A stretch of 28,948 nt of DNA, taken from the NCBI GenBank assembly GCA_002353575.1, contig DEJQ01000019.1, forward strand, positions 202,748 to 231,695. Direction: 5' to 3'. Below the pieces are notes generated by a model. It was given only the letters and a program-made list of their open reading frames with translations, searched no databases and was not told the DNA's origin. How positions within the stretch are numbered: the first letter of the stretch is position 1; each line of letters begins with the position of its first letter. A program made the translations under genes and the position numbers. The DNA is from Prevotellaceae bacterium UBA2744 (GTDB lineage Bacteria > Bacteroidota > Bacteroidia > Bacteroidales > Bacteroidaceae). This document shows positions 7,855-15,715 of this stretch, piece after piece.

Positions 7855-10074
7855 CTATCTTGAAATATTCTTTATTCCTTTCACAGTCTGCAACTTTTTG
7901 ATCAGCTGTTCAATCTGTTTGTTGTCGTCTATCATCACGGTCAGAGTACCCGAGAACAATCCGTCCTCGCTGCTTTGTATGCTGATGCCTCTGAGTGTGA
8001 TATTCTTCTCCTTATTTATTATGGAGGTCAGGTTGTTCACAATTCCTATGTCGTCGTTTCCTACTACGTGGAGCGACACTGCATACTGACTGCTTCCCTT
8101 GCCTGCCCATTGTGCACGAATCACTCTGTAGCTCATCCGCTCCTTCAGTCGCTCTGCATTCGGACAGTTCGTGCGGTGTATCTTTATTCCGCGGTTCACC
8201 GTAACGAATCCGAATACATCGTCGCCGTAGATAGGATTGCAGCACTTGGCAAGCGAATACTCCACACCCTTCACGCTGTTATCAATCACCAGCACGTCAG
8301 CCGATTTCTCCAGCTGATTATCAGTTACGTTACGTACGAATCCGTCCGCACTCCTGTTTTCGGTGGAATAAAGTGTGGGGTTAGTTTGACGATCCAGTTG
8401 CTCCTTGTATTTCTCTACGATATAGGCACTGTCAAGTACACCGTCGGAGATAGCCTTGTAGAAGTCGTTCATCTGCTTGTAGCCCAACTTCTTCACCATC
8501 CTCATCATCGTGCCCTCGTCGGGTTCTATCTTATGGTGCCTGAACTTACGTTCCAGGTCTTCCTTTGCCAGAGCTACGTTCTTAGCCTCCTGTTCGTGCA
8601 GGCTCTGTCTTATCTTGTTTCTTGCCTTTGTAGTCACGGCAAAGTTGAGCCAGTCGCGCTTCGGCAGCTGCTTGTTCGACGTGAGGATCTCCACCTGGTC
8701 ACCACTCTGCAGACGGGTATATATAGGTACGTTCTTGCCGTTTACCAGTCCGCCGGTACACTTGCAGCCCACATTCGTGTGGATATGGAAAGCAAAGTCC
8801 AGTACGGTAGCTCCTTTCTGCAGTTTGAACAGGTCTCCCTTAGGGGTGAATACGAATACCTCATCGGAGTACAGGTCAACCTTGAACTGGTTAATCAGTT
8901 GTTCGTCGCTTGTAGATTGATTTTCAAGAGCAGACCTTACATCTTTTAGCCATTCTTCCAATTTCGCTCCGGAGTCTTTCACACCCTTATATCTCCAGTG
9001 GGCAGCGAGTCCGCGTTCAGCCACTTCGTCCATCCTCTCCGTGCGTATCTGCACCTCTACCCATTTTCCTTCCGGACCCATCACGGTGATATGCAGACTT
9101 TCGTATCCGTTCGATTTAGGCACACTCAGCCAGTCTCTCAGTCGCTTAGGGTTGGGACGGTACATATCAGTCACAATCGAAAACACCTGCCAGCAGTCTT
9201 GTTTTTCCTTTTCCAGTTCGCTGTCGAGAATCACTCTGATGGCGAACAAATCGTAGATACCCTCAAACTGGCATTTCTGCTTCTGCATCTTCTGCCAGAT
9301 GGAGTGGATGCTTTTCGTTCTGCCCTTAATGTGGAATTTCAGTCCTGCAGCCCGCAGCTTTTCCTCTACCGGCTTAATGAAATTAGATATGTAGAGGTCG
9401 CGCGACTTACGCGTCTGACTCAGTTTTTCTTTTATCAGATAATATACATCAGGCTGCAGATACTTCAGACTCAGGTCTTCCAGTTCTCTCTTTATCAGAT
9501 ACAGACCCAGTTTGTGTGCCAGTGGTGCATACAGCACACTCGCTTCCTGCGCCACCTTCTGCCGTTCCTCGTCCGTACCCTTGTCCTTTATCTGTCTCAT
9601 CAGGTTCACCCTGCTGGCGATAATTATGAATATAACCCTCATGTCTTCGGCAAACGACAGAATCAGGTCGCGGAAATTCTCGGTTTCCACGACAGGGGTC
9701 TTGCCATATATCTCGTTCACCTTATTCAGTCCGTGAATGATATTCATCACGTCGTTGCCGAACAGGTCCTTTATGGCGGTCAGACTCTTCGGGTCCTTCT
9801 GTACGTATTTGTGAAGCATCACAGCCAGCAGGCTTGCTCTGTTCAGTCCGATTTCCTCAGCCAGTATGACGGAAGTCTGCATGTCGAAGAGTAGGGGATG
9901 CAGTCCGAAACTGTTACGCTGAAACATATCGCTGTCGGCAATCCCCTCCAGCAGATGCCTGATTTTCGTAAAGTCATCTGCTTGGAATGAGTCCTCGGCA
10001 AGAGTCTGCAGTCGGCGGAATGTACCCTTGAACATCCGCTTTTCCTCAGCTGTAAGTCCTATGGTCTTCTCCAT
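7855..10074 (-). CDS. RelA/SpoT-family (p)ppGpp synthetase with degenerate hydrolase domain
   Basis: 739 residues with the full long-RSH layout. The N-terminal HD hydrolase region (about 40-195) keeps HP (59-60), but the HD pair reads HK (88-89, in VMLHKYVQKD) and the later conserved Asp is Ser154 (IIASRVNLM). Hydrolysis of (p)ppGpp is therefore unlikely. The synthetase domain (about 235-365) is intact: GRTKSIHSIW, YDLFAIRVI, NGYESLHITV with the catalytic Glu, and VQIRTERMDEVAERGLAAHWRYKG. A TGS domain (about 403-465), a Cys/His-containing stretch (KCCNP...HRTNCPNA) and a C-terminal ACT domain follow. The protein should make the stringent-response alarmone in response to amino-acid shortage on the ribosome. 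A separate bifunctional SpoT/Rel would be expected elsewhere in the genome. It is the first gene of the operon with rlmH. Confidence 0.93.
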   Translation of the reverse strand: MEKTIGLTAEEKRMFKGTFRRLQTLAEDSFQADDFTKIRHLLEGIADSDMFQRNSFGLHPLLFDMQTSVILAEEIGLNRASLLAVMLHKYVQKDPKSLTAIKDLFGNDVMNIIHGLNKVNEIYGKTPVVETENFRDLILSFAEDMRVIFIIIASRVNLMRQIKDKGTDEERQKVAQEASVLYAPLAHKLGLYLIKRELEDLSLKYLQPDVYYLIKEKLSQTRKSRDLYISNFIKPVEEKLRAAGLKFHIKGRTKSIHSIWQKMQKQKCQFEGIYDLFAIRVILDSELEKEKQDCWQVFSIVTDMYRPNPKRLRDWLSVPKSNGYESLHITVMGPEGKWVEVQIRTERMDEVAERGLAAHWRYKGVKDSGAKLEEWLKDVRSALENQSTSDEQLINQFKVDLYSDEVFVFTPKGDLFKLQKGATVLDFAFHIHTNVGCKCTGGLVNGKNVPIYTRLQSGDQVEILTSNKQLPKRDWLNFAVTTKARNKIRQSLHEQEAKNVALAKEDLERKFRHHKIEPDEGTMMRMVKKLGYKQMNDFYKAISDGVLDSAYIVEKYKEQLDRQTNPTLYSTENRSADGFVRNVTDNQLEKSADVLVIDNSVKGVEYSLAKCCNPIYGDDVFGFVTVNRGIKIHRTNCPNAERLKERMSYRVIRAQWAGKGSSQYAVSLHVVGNDDIGIVNNLTSIINKEKNITLRGISIQSSEDGLFSGTLTVMIDDNKQIEQLIKKLQTVKGIKNISR

Positions 10075-10091
10075 TTGTAGTGATTTTGCCG

Positions 10092-10099
10092 CGAAGATA
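10092..10099 (-). promoter_or_regulatory. Possible -7 element for the rel operon
   Basis: The minus strand reads TATCTTCG 18 nt before the rel ATG. It resembles other TAnnTTCG elements in this window, but no TTTG is present at the expected upstream distance. Confidence 0.4.
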
Positions 10100-10116
10100 C
10101 GTAATAAATTTCAGTT

Positions 10117-10152
10117 TTTGCTTTATAATTTTTAATTAAGTCGCTACCTTTG
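10117..10152 (+). promoter_or_regulatory. Promoter of the aminotransferase-permease-nnrD-DUF4831 operon
   Basis: TACCTTTG (10145-10152) is a perfect Bacteroidetes -7 element, with TTTG (10117-10120) 24 nt upstream, slightly longer than the usual 19-21. The -7 element overlaps the TTG at 10150 that would be the longest ORF start, so translation must start at ATG 10171. Confidence 0.7.
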
Positions 10153-10170
10153 CAGGAAATTTTCAAAAAT

Positions 10171-11370
10171 ATGCCCAAAATATCAATACGCGGCACAGAA
10201 ATGCCCAGTTCGCCAATCCGTAAGTTAGCTCCGCTTGCAGAAGCAGCTAAGAAACGTGGCGTACATGTTTACCACCTGAACATTGGTCAGCCTGACCTTC
10301 CGACACCGCAGGTGGCAATTGATGCAATAAAGAACATCGACCGGAAGGTGTTGGAGTACAGTCCTTCTCAGGGCTATCGTTCTTATCGTGAGAAGCTGTG
10401 TAAGTATTATGCCAAGTACGATATCAACCTGACTGCCGACGATATCATCATCACTTCGGGCGGTTCAGAGGCTGTGTTGTTCTCATTCCTGGCTTGCCTG
10501 AATCCAGGTGACGAGATTATAGTACCAGAACCTGCCTATGCCAACTATATGGCATTTGCCATCTCTGCCGGTGCTGTCATCCGTACCATCGCCACTACCA
10601 TCGAAGAGGGATTCTCCCTGCCGAAGGTAGAGAAGTTCGAGGAACTCATCAACGAGCGCACACGTGCCATCCTCATCTGCAACCCAAACAACCCGACAGG
10701 TTATCTCTATACTCGCCGCGAGATGAATCAGATTCGCGACCTTGTAAAGAAGTACGATCTCTATCTCTTCTCCGACGAAGTGTATCGTGAATTCATCTAT
10801 ACCGGTTCTCCTTACATCTCTGCTTGCCACCTCGAAGGCATCGAACAGAACGTAGTCCTCATCGACTCCGTCAGCAAGCGTTATTCTGAGTGTGGAATCC
10901 GTATAGGAGCCCTTATCACGAAAAATCCGGAAATCCGTAAGGCTGTGATGAAATTCTGTCAGGCACGTCTTTCTCCCCCACTCATCGGTCAGATAGCTGC
11001 CGAGGCATCCCTCGATGCACCGGACGACTATTCTCGCGAGGTATATGACGAATACGTAGAACGTCGTAAATGCCTTATCGACGGACTCAACCGCATCCCC
11101 GGTGTCTATTCTCCTATTCCAATGGGGGCATTCTACACCGTAGCAAAACTGCCTGTTGACGATTGCGAGAAGTTCTGCGCCTGGTGTCTGGAGAGCTTCA
11201 ACTATGAAGGCGAGACAGTCATGATGGCACCTGCTTCAGGTTTCTACACCACACCCGGTTCTGGTAAGAACGAGGTTCGTATTGCCTATGTACTTAAGAA
11301 GGAAGACCTCATACGTGCACTCTTCGTACTTCGTAAGGCTCTTGAGGCATATCCAGGACGTACAGAATGA
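10171..11370 (+). CDS. PLP-dependent class I aminotransferase (aspartate aminotransferase-like)
   Basis: 399 residues. Fold type I aminotransferase that moves an amino group between an amino acid and a 2-oxo acid through pyridoxal phosphate. Visible family features are LNIGQPDLPTP, the substrate-loop YSPSQGYRSYREKL, SGGSEAVLFSF, CNPNNPTG, FSDEVYREF, the Schiff-base lysine in SVSKRYSECGIRIG and the C-terminal NEVRIAYVL. The chosen ATG lies 18 nt after the promoter -7 element. It is the first gene of a rightward operon, and its stop overlaps the permease start (ATGA). Substrate specificity cannot be read reliably; aspartate or a related dicarboxylic or aromatic amino acid is likely. Confidence 0.9.
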   Translation: MPKISIRGTEMPSSPIRKLAPLAEAAKKRGVHVYHLNIGQPDLPTPQVAIDAIKNIDRKVLEYSPSQGYRSYREKLCKYYAKYDINLTADDIIITSGGSEAVLFSFLACLNPGDEIIVPEPAYANYMAFAISAGAVIRTIATTIEEGFSLPKVEKFEELINERTRAILICNPNNPTGYLYTRREMNQIRDLVKKYDLYLFSDEVYREFIYTGSPYISACHLEGIEQNVVLIDSVSKRYSECGIRIGALITKNPEIRKAVMKFCQARLSPPLIGQIAAEASLDAPDDYSREVYDEYVERRKCLIDGLNRIPGVYSPIPMGAFYTVAKLPVDDCEKFCAWCLESFNYEGETVMMAPASGFYTTPGSGKNEVRIAYVLKKEDLIRALFVLRKALEAYPGRTE

Positions 11371-12611
11371 AATTTGAACTGTTCATAGCACAGAAACTTT
11401 ATTCAGATGACACAGAGGGCGGGAAAAAATATTCTCGCCCTGCTGTTCGTATAGCCCTTGCAGGTATTGCCATCGGCATTGCCGTCATGATCATTTCACT
11501 TTCGGTAGTGTTGGGATTCAAAGGTGAAGTGTCGAACAAAGTCACCGGCTTCGGTTCACACATCCAGCTGCTTTCCCTTACCTACGACCACAACCGTCAG
11601 ATGCTGCCAGTGCAGACTGGCGACAGTCTCCTCCGTATAGTCCGCAGTTTTCCAGAAGTCGGTCATGTGCAGCGCTTTGCAGTCAAGATGGGACTCTTGA
11701 AGACCAACTCCGCCTTCTGCGGCATCACCTTCAAAGGACTCTCCTCGGAGTATGACACGACCTTTCTCGCTTCCTCGCTCGTCGAGGGTGCGATGCCGAA
11801 GCCTGACTCCATCGCCAATCAACTGCTTATCTCCCGCCGTCTGGCAAATCAGCTTCAACTGAAGGTGGGCGATCGCGTCTTTGCCTATTTCCTCTCATCC
11901 CAGTCGATGCGAGCACGTCGGTTCCGTATATGCGGAATATTCCAGACCAATATGTCGGAGTATGACAGTTCCTATGCAATTACCGACATGCACACCGTGC
12001 AGCGACTCAACGGATGGGAACCGGGTGAGTCCAGCGGTTACGAAATCACTATCCGCGACTTCGACCAACTATCCGACGTCACGCTTCGTATGGCTCAGAA
12101 GATTAACAATCATCCCGATTCCAGGGGTGTCATCTATGGTGTGTATAGCATCGTCGAACTCGCCCCACACACTTTCTCCTGGCTCTCCGTACTCGACATG
12201 AATGTCGTCATGATAATCATACTGATGATCTGCGTTAGTGTCTTCACCGTAGTCAGCGGACTGCTCATCATCATGCTTGACAAAATAAATATGATAGGAA
12301 TATTCAAAGCACTCGGAGCTACCAACTTCAGCATCCGCCGTGTCTTTGCCAACTTCTCCATTCTCCTCGTTGGCAAAGGTCTCCTCATCGGCAATATCGT
12401 CGGATTCCTGCTATGCTACCTGCAGCAGATTTTTCATGTCGTGCGCCTCGATGCCTCAGTCTATTATATATCTTATGTTCCTATTCAGATAAACTACCTC
12501 TATATTCTGCTAATCAATATTATAACGATTATAATTACATCGGTTGTCATCTTCGGGTCATCCCACCTTATCAGCATTTCCGACCCTTCAAAGACTATGC
12601 GCTATGAATAA
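11367..12611 (+). CDS. LolC/LolE-like ABC transporter permease (FtsX/MacB family)
   Basis: 414 residues. The layout is one N-terminal transmembrane helix (about 26-50, VRIALAGIAIGIAVMIISLSVV), a large periplasmic domain (about 55-265), then three C-terminal helices (about 275-300, 325-347 and 375-400). This is the type VII ABC permease pattern of LolC/E and MacB. The signature region GIFKALGATNFSIRRVF precedes the second C-terminal helix group. In the Lol system such permeases extract lipoproteins from the inner membrane for transport to the outer membrane. The ATPase partner is not in this window. Starts 4 bp inside the preceding stop (ATGA) and overlaps nnrD at its own end, so translation is coupled. 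Confidence 0.85.
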   Translation: MKFELFIAQKLYSDDTEGGKKYSRPAVRIALAGIAIGIAVMIISLSVVLGFKGEVSNKVTGFGSHIQLLSLTYDHNRQMLPVQTGDSLLRIVRSFPEVGHVQRFAVKMGLLKTNSAFCGITFKGLSSEYDTTFLASSLVEGAMPKPDSIANQLLISRRLANQLQLKVGDRVFAYFLSSQSMRARRFRICGIFQTNMSEYDSSYAITDMHTVQRLNGWEPGESSGYEITIRDFDQLSDVTLRMAQKINNHPDSRGVIYGVYSIVELAPHTFSWLSVLDMNVVMIIILMICVSVFTVVSGLLIIMLDKINMIGIFKALGATNFSIRRVFANFSILLVGKGLLIGNIVGFLLCYLQQIFHVVRLDASVYYISYVPIQINYLYILLINIITIIITSVVIFGSSHLISISDPSKTMRYE

Positions 12612-13425
12612 TATCCTACCACGTCCGCTCGATGCCCACAAGGGTTCTATGGGACATGCCGCTCTCATAGCCGGTTCCTACGGAATGGCAGGTGCTGCCA
12701 TACTTGCCTCCCGTGCCTGTTTGCGCAGTGGAGTAGGGAAACTGACTCTCCACACTCCGGCATTCAACCTGCCCATCATTCAGGCGTCAGTACCCGAGGC
12801 TATAGTGCATACCGATTCAGATGCTGACCATTTCACTACGCCCTTCCCGACTACAGCCTATCAGGCTCTTGCCATCGGTCCCGGTCTCTCGACCCATCAT
12901 GACACAGCTCGGGCAGTGCTCGCTCAAATCCGGCAGACAACTTGTCCGCTGGTACTTGATGCCGATGCACTGAACATTCTGGCGCAGTCGCCCGGTAGTC
13001 TTTCAATGCTTCCTACCTCAACTATTCTTACACCGCATAAGGGGGAACTGCGACGGTTGATAGGCGAGACCGCCTCTGTCGAAGAAGAACTCCAAACGAC
13101 AATCGCCCTGGCTCAGAAATATCACATCATCATAATCATCAAGGGACCCCATAGTGCCATCTGTGCTCCCGACGGCACTGTACACTACAACACTACAGGC
13201 AATCCGGGAATGGCTACGGCTGGCAGCGGCGATGTCCTAACTGGAATTATCCTCGGACTCCTTGCTCGTGGTCATCAACCGGTGCAGGCTGCTCAACTCG
13301 GCACCTGCCTCCACGGACTTGCCGGCGACCTCGCAGCCGATGTCCTCGGACAAGAATCTCTTATAGCTTCCGACATAATAAAATATCTGCCACAGGCGTT
13401 TAAATGTATGATGGCTGATGTGTGA
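12604..13425 (+). CDS. nnrD: ADP-dependent NAD(P)H-hydrate dehydratase, single-domain
   Basis: 273 residues from ATG 12604, which overlaps the permease stop by 8 bp; the in-frame start at 12544 lies deep inside the permease gene and is rejected. The enzyme dehydrates damaged (hydrated) NADH and NADPH using ADP, a metabolite-repair role. Ribokinase-like features are HKGSMGHAALIAGSYGMAGAA near the N-terminus, LDADALNIL, ILTPHKGELRRL, IIIKGPHSAI and NPGMATAGSGDVLTGII (the nucleotide-binding signature). Many bacteria carry an N-terminal epimerase (NnrE) fused to this domain; here it is absent. The last codons run into a 7-bp repeat array, so the C-terminal residues MMADV are repeat-encoded. Confidence 0.93.
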   Translation: MNNILPRPLDAHKGSMGHAALIAGSYGMAGAAILASRACLRSGVGKLTLHTPAFNLPIIQASVPEAIVHTDSDADHFTTPFPTTAYQALAIGPGLSTHHDTARAVLAQIRQTTCPLVLDADALNILAQSPGSLSMLPTSTILTPHKGELRRLIGETASVEEELQTTIALAQKYHIIIIIKGPHSAICAPDGTVHYNTTGNPGMATAGSGDVLTGIILGLLARGHQPVQAAQLGTCLHGLAGDLAADVLGQESLIASDIIKYLPQAFKCMMADV

Positions 13426-13440
13426 TGTATGATGTAAAGA
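13406..13440. repeat. 7-bp tandem repeat array 1 (GTATGAT type)
   Basis: Five consecutive heptamers: GTATGAT, GGCTGAT, GTGTGAT, GTATGAT, GTAAAGA. The nnrD stop codon lies inside the array and the next gene begins 24 bp later. The unit belongs to the same cyclic family as arrays at 14507-14548 and 19909-19964. Confidence 0.7.
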
Positions 13441-13463
13441 ATTCTATAAATGATAAACCGAAT

Positions 13464-14510
13464 ATGAAAAAAACACTTATTTCTTTTTTTCTGAGCTTGC
13501 CGCTCATGCTTAGTGCTCAAGTATCAGAATTCCGTCCTGGCATCGTTGCCGAGGGCGTCAACTACGTATTGCCACGCACAGGTGTTCGTGCCGACATCAC
13601 TGTATATAAGACCACCTATACTCCTGGTGAATTTGCACGTTATGCCGAACGCTATATGCACCTGAAGGGCGTGCCTGCCGAGACGCAAACGTCTTATAGC
13701 ATCAACACAATCAATATTTATCAGTATGGCGAACCAGATACGCTGAAGTACTACACCATAAAACTGAAAGATAAATCTATTGCTCCGCTGGCGCAACTCA
13801 CACCCGAGGGTTTTCTGGTGGCTATCAATACCAACGTACCTGTAGTCTCTCCTCAGCAGCCTGCACCTATAGAGACCCACCACAAACTCGATGCACAGCG
13901 TTACTTTACATCAGAAATACTCGCAGCTTCATCAACATCAAAGATGGCAGAACTTGTGGCTCAGGAGATTATGGATATTCGTGAAAGTAAAAATTCAATT
14001 CGTCGCGGACAGATAGAGTCTATGCCTAAGGATGGTGCTTCGCTCAAGATTCTTCTCGACGAACTTGATCTGCAGGAGACAGCTCTGCTTCAGCTCTTCG
14101 TCGGATATACCGATACTGTCTCCCACACAGAGTCTTGTTCCGTAATGCCTGAGGCTGACATCGACAAGGCTATCTTCTTCCGTTTCTCGAAGAAACTGGG
14201 ATTGCTCGATGACGATGACCTTGCCGGCGAACCATACTACATCTCCCTGCGCGATCAGCACACTGTACCGCTGCCGACGGAAGCAGAAATGAAAAAGCGT
14301 AAAATCAACGGAATCGTATATAATATGCCGTCGATGGCAAATGTGCTTATCTTCAATGCACAATCTACAATCTACGACAAGGACCTGCCTTTCCCGCAAT
14401 TCGGAACTATCGACGTTCTTGCTCCAACACTATTCGGCAAGGAGGCAACCACAACCGTCACACTCAATCCCGAAACCGGTTCACTGTTGAAGATAGGGAA
14501 AGGGATGTAA
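13464..14510 (+). CDS. DUF4831 family secreted protein
   Basis: 348 residues from ATG 13464 (MKKTLISFFLSLPLMLSAQ, a clean signal peptide cleaved after LSA). The upstream start at 13422 would put hydrophilic residues before the signal and lies in the repeat array. The mature protein has the features I associate with DUF4831, a Bacteroidetes-specific family of unknown function: VNYVLPRTGVRADITVYKT near the start, DIRESKNSIRRGQIESMPKDG in the middle and FPQFGTIDVLAP...ATTTVTLNPETGSLLKI at the end. It is probably periplasmic or attached outside. Last gene of the operon that starts with the aminotransferase. Its TAA stop is inside a heptamer repeat. Confidence 0.85.
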   Translation: MKKTLISFFLSLPLMLSAQVSEFRPGIVAEGVNYVLPRTGVRADITVYKTTYTPGEFARYAERYMHLKGVPAETQTSYSINTINIYQYGEPDTLKYYTIKLKDKSIAPLAQLTPEGFLVAINTNVPVVSPQQPAPIETHHKLDAQRYFTSEILAASSTSKMAELVAQEIMDIRESKNSIRRGQIESMPKDGASLKILLDELDLQETALLQLFVGYTDTVSHTESCSVMPEADIDKAIFFRFSKKLGLLDDDDLAGEPYYISLRDQHTVPLPTEAEMKKRKINGIVYNMPSMANVLIFNAQSTIYDKDLPFPQFGTIDVLAPTLFGKEATTTVTLNPETGSLLKIGKGM

Positions 14511-14548
14511 GAGGTAAGAAGTAAGATGTGAGAGGTAAGAGGTGAGAG
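14507..14548. repeat. 7-bp tandem repeat array 2 (GTAAGAG type)
   Basis: Six exact-length heptamers: GTAAGAG, GTAAGAA, GTAAGAT, GTGAGAG, GTAAGAG, GTGAGAG. The first copy contributes the TAA stop of the DUF4831 gene. It fills most of the gap between two convergent genes. Confidence 0.8.
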
Positions 14549-14551
14549 AAT

Positions 14552-14584
14552 GTCGTCTTAAATTCTTTAACTCCTAAGAAGGAC
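14552..14584. terminator. Weak bidirectional terminator candidate
   Basis: GTC-G-TCTTA (14552-14560) can pair with TAAGA-AG-GAC (14575-14584) around an A/T-rich loop, between the convergent DUF4831 and nspC genes. The stem is short and imperfect and there is no U tract. Confidence 0.25.
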
Positions 14585-14586
14585 GC

Positions 14587-15714
14587 CTAACACATCCTGT
14601 CCCTATAGTCCTCGTATACGTACTTTCGGTATAGTTCAAATGAGCCATCCGTATGCATCAGTCCGATGCTCGGGTGGCTTATTCCGTTGAACATATTCGT
14701 CTTCACGGTAGTATAGTGAATCATATCCTCGAAGATTACCTCGTCGCCTACCTGCAGCGGCTTTTCAAATTCCCATGCAGACATATAGTCGCCCGACAGA
14801 CATGAATTACCTCCCAGTCTGTACACATTCTCGCCCTTGTCGGTGTCGAGTCTCACCTTGGCTCTTCTCACCGCCGGGTGGTAAGGCATTTCCAGGCAGT
14901 CGGGCATATGACAGGTGAAGCTGACATTCAGAATGGCAGTTTTTATTCCTTTATTCTCCACGATATCCACAACCCTTGCCAGCAGGTAACCCGTCTGCCA
15001 TCCGAACGCGCTACCCGGTTCCATTATAATCTTCAGTTGCGGATACCTCTTGTGCAGACCCTTCAGAGTCTCCACCAGCAGTTCTATGTCGTAACCCTTG
15101 CGGGTCATCAGGTGTCCTCCGCCCAGATTCAGCCATTCAGCCTGTTTCAGTACGTCGCCGAATCGCGCTTCCACATGTTCCAGTGTACGTACAAGCGTGT
15201 CCGCACCGTTTTCACACAGACAGTGTACGTGCAGTCCGCTGATTCCCTTAGGAAGTCTGCCGCCCAGCATTTCTGCCAACACACCGAACCGGCTACCTGC
15301 AGCACAGGGGTTATACAGTTCTGTCTCTATCTCCGAATACTCGGGGTTTATCCTCAGTCCACACTTCACTCCTGCCGCCAGTGCTTTCGTTCCGAACCGT
15401 TCGTACTGACTGAGTGAATTGAATGTGATGTGTGACGAACACTTTATGATTTCGTCAAATTCTTCCTCCACGTATGCAGGCGAGTAGGTGTGTGCCTTCT
15501 CTCCGAACTCTTCCAGTGCAAGCCTGGCTTCATAGAGTGAGCTGGCGGTTGTGCTGTGTATGTATTCTCGGAATATGCCGAACGACTTCCACAGGGCGAA
15601 TGCCTTGAAAGCAAGTATTATGTTCACGTCGGCGCGACGACTCACATCACTGATGAGAGACAAGTTTCTTCTCAGCTTGTCCTCCTCCATTACATAACAC
15701 GGATTGGGAATCAT
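14587..15714 (-). CDS. nspC: Carboxynorspermidine decarboxylase
   Basis: 375 residues, normal length. A fold type III PLP enzyme of the alanine racemase-like group that decarboxylates carboxynorspermidine or carboxyspermidine, the last step of the alternative (Asp-semialdehyde-based) spermidine route used by gut Bacteroidetes. Visible: the PLP lysine at 37 in ILAFKAFAL, GLHVHCLCE, the glycine-rich phosphate loop LNLGGGHLMTRKGYD, EPGSAFGWQTG, CHMPDCLEMPYHP, and the C-terminal active-site segment LGGNSCLSGDYMSAWEF. It begins 1 nt after the helicase stop codon, so it is co-transcribed with it. The partner carboxynorspermidine dehydrogenase is not in this window. Confidence 0.95.
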   Translation of the reverse strand: MIPNPCYVMEEDKLRRNLSLISDVSRRADVNIILAFKAFALWKSFGIFREYIHSTTASSLYEARLALEEFGEKAHTYSPAYVEEEFDEIIKCSSHITFNSLSQYERFGTKALAAGVKCGLRINPEYSEIETELYNPCAAGSRFGVLAEMLGGRLPKGISGLHVHCLCENGADTLVRTLEHVEARFGDVLKQAEWLNLGGGHLMTRKGYDIELLVETLKGLHKRYPQLKIIMEPGSAFGWQTGYLLARVVDIVENKGIKTAILNVSFTCHMPDCLEMPYHPAVRRAKVRLDTDKGENVYRLGGNSCLSGDYMSAWEFEKPLQVGDEVIFEDMIHYTTVKTNMFNGISHPSIGLMHTDGSFELYRKYVYEDYRDRMC

Positions 15715-15715
15715 A

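Noticed and set aside
7975..9894. Two long plus-strand ORFs opposite the rel gene
   Set aside because: Both are antisense to conserved RelA-family domains and show no domain of their own.
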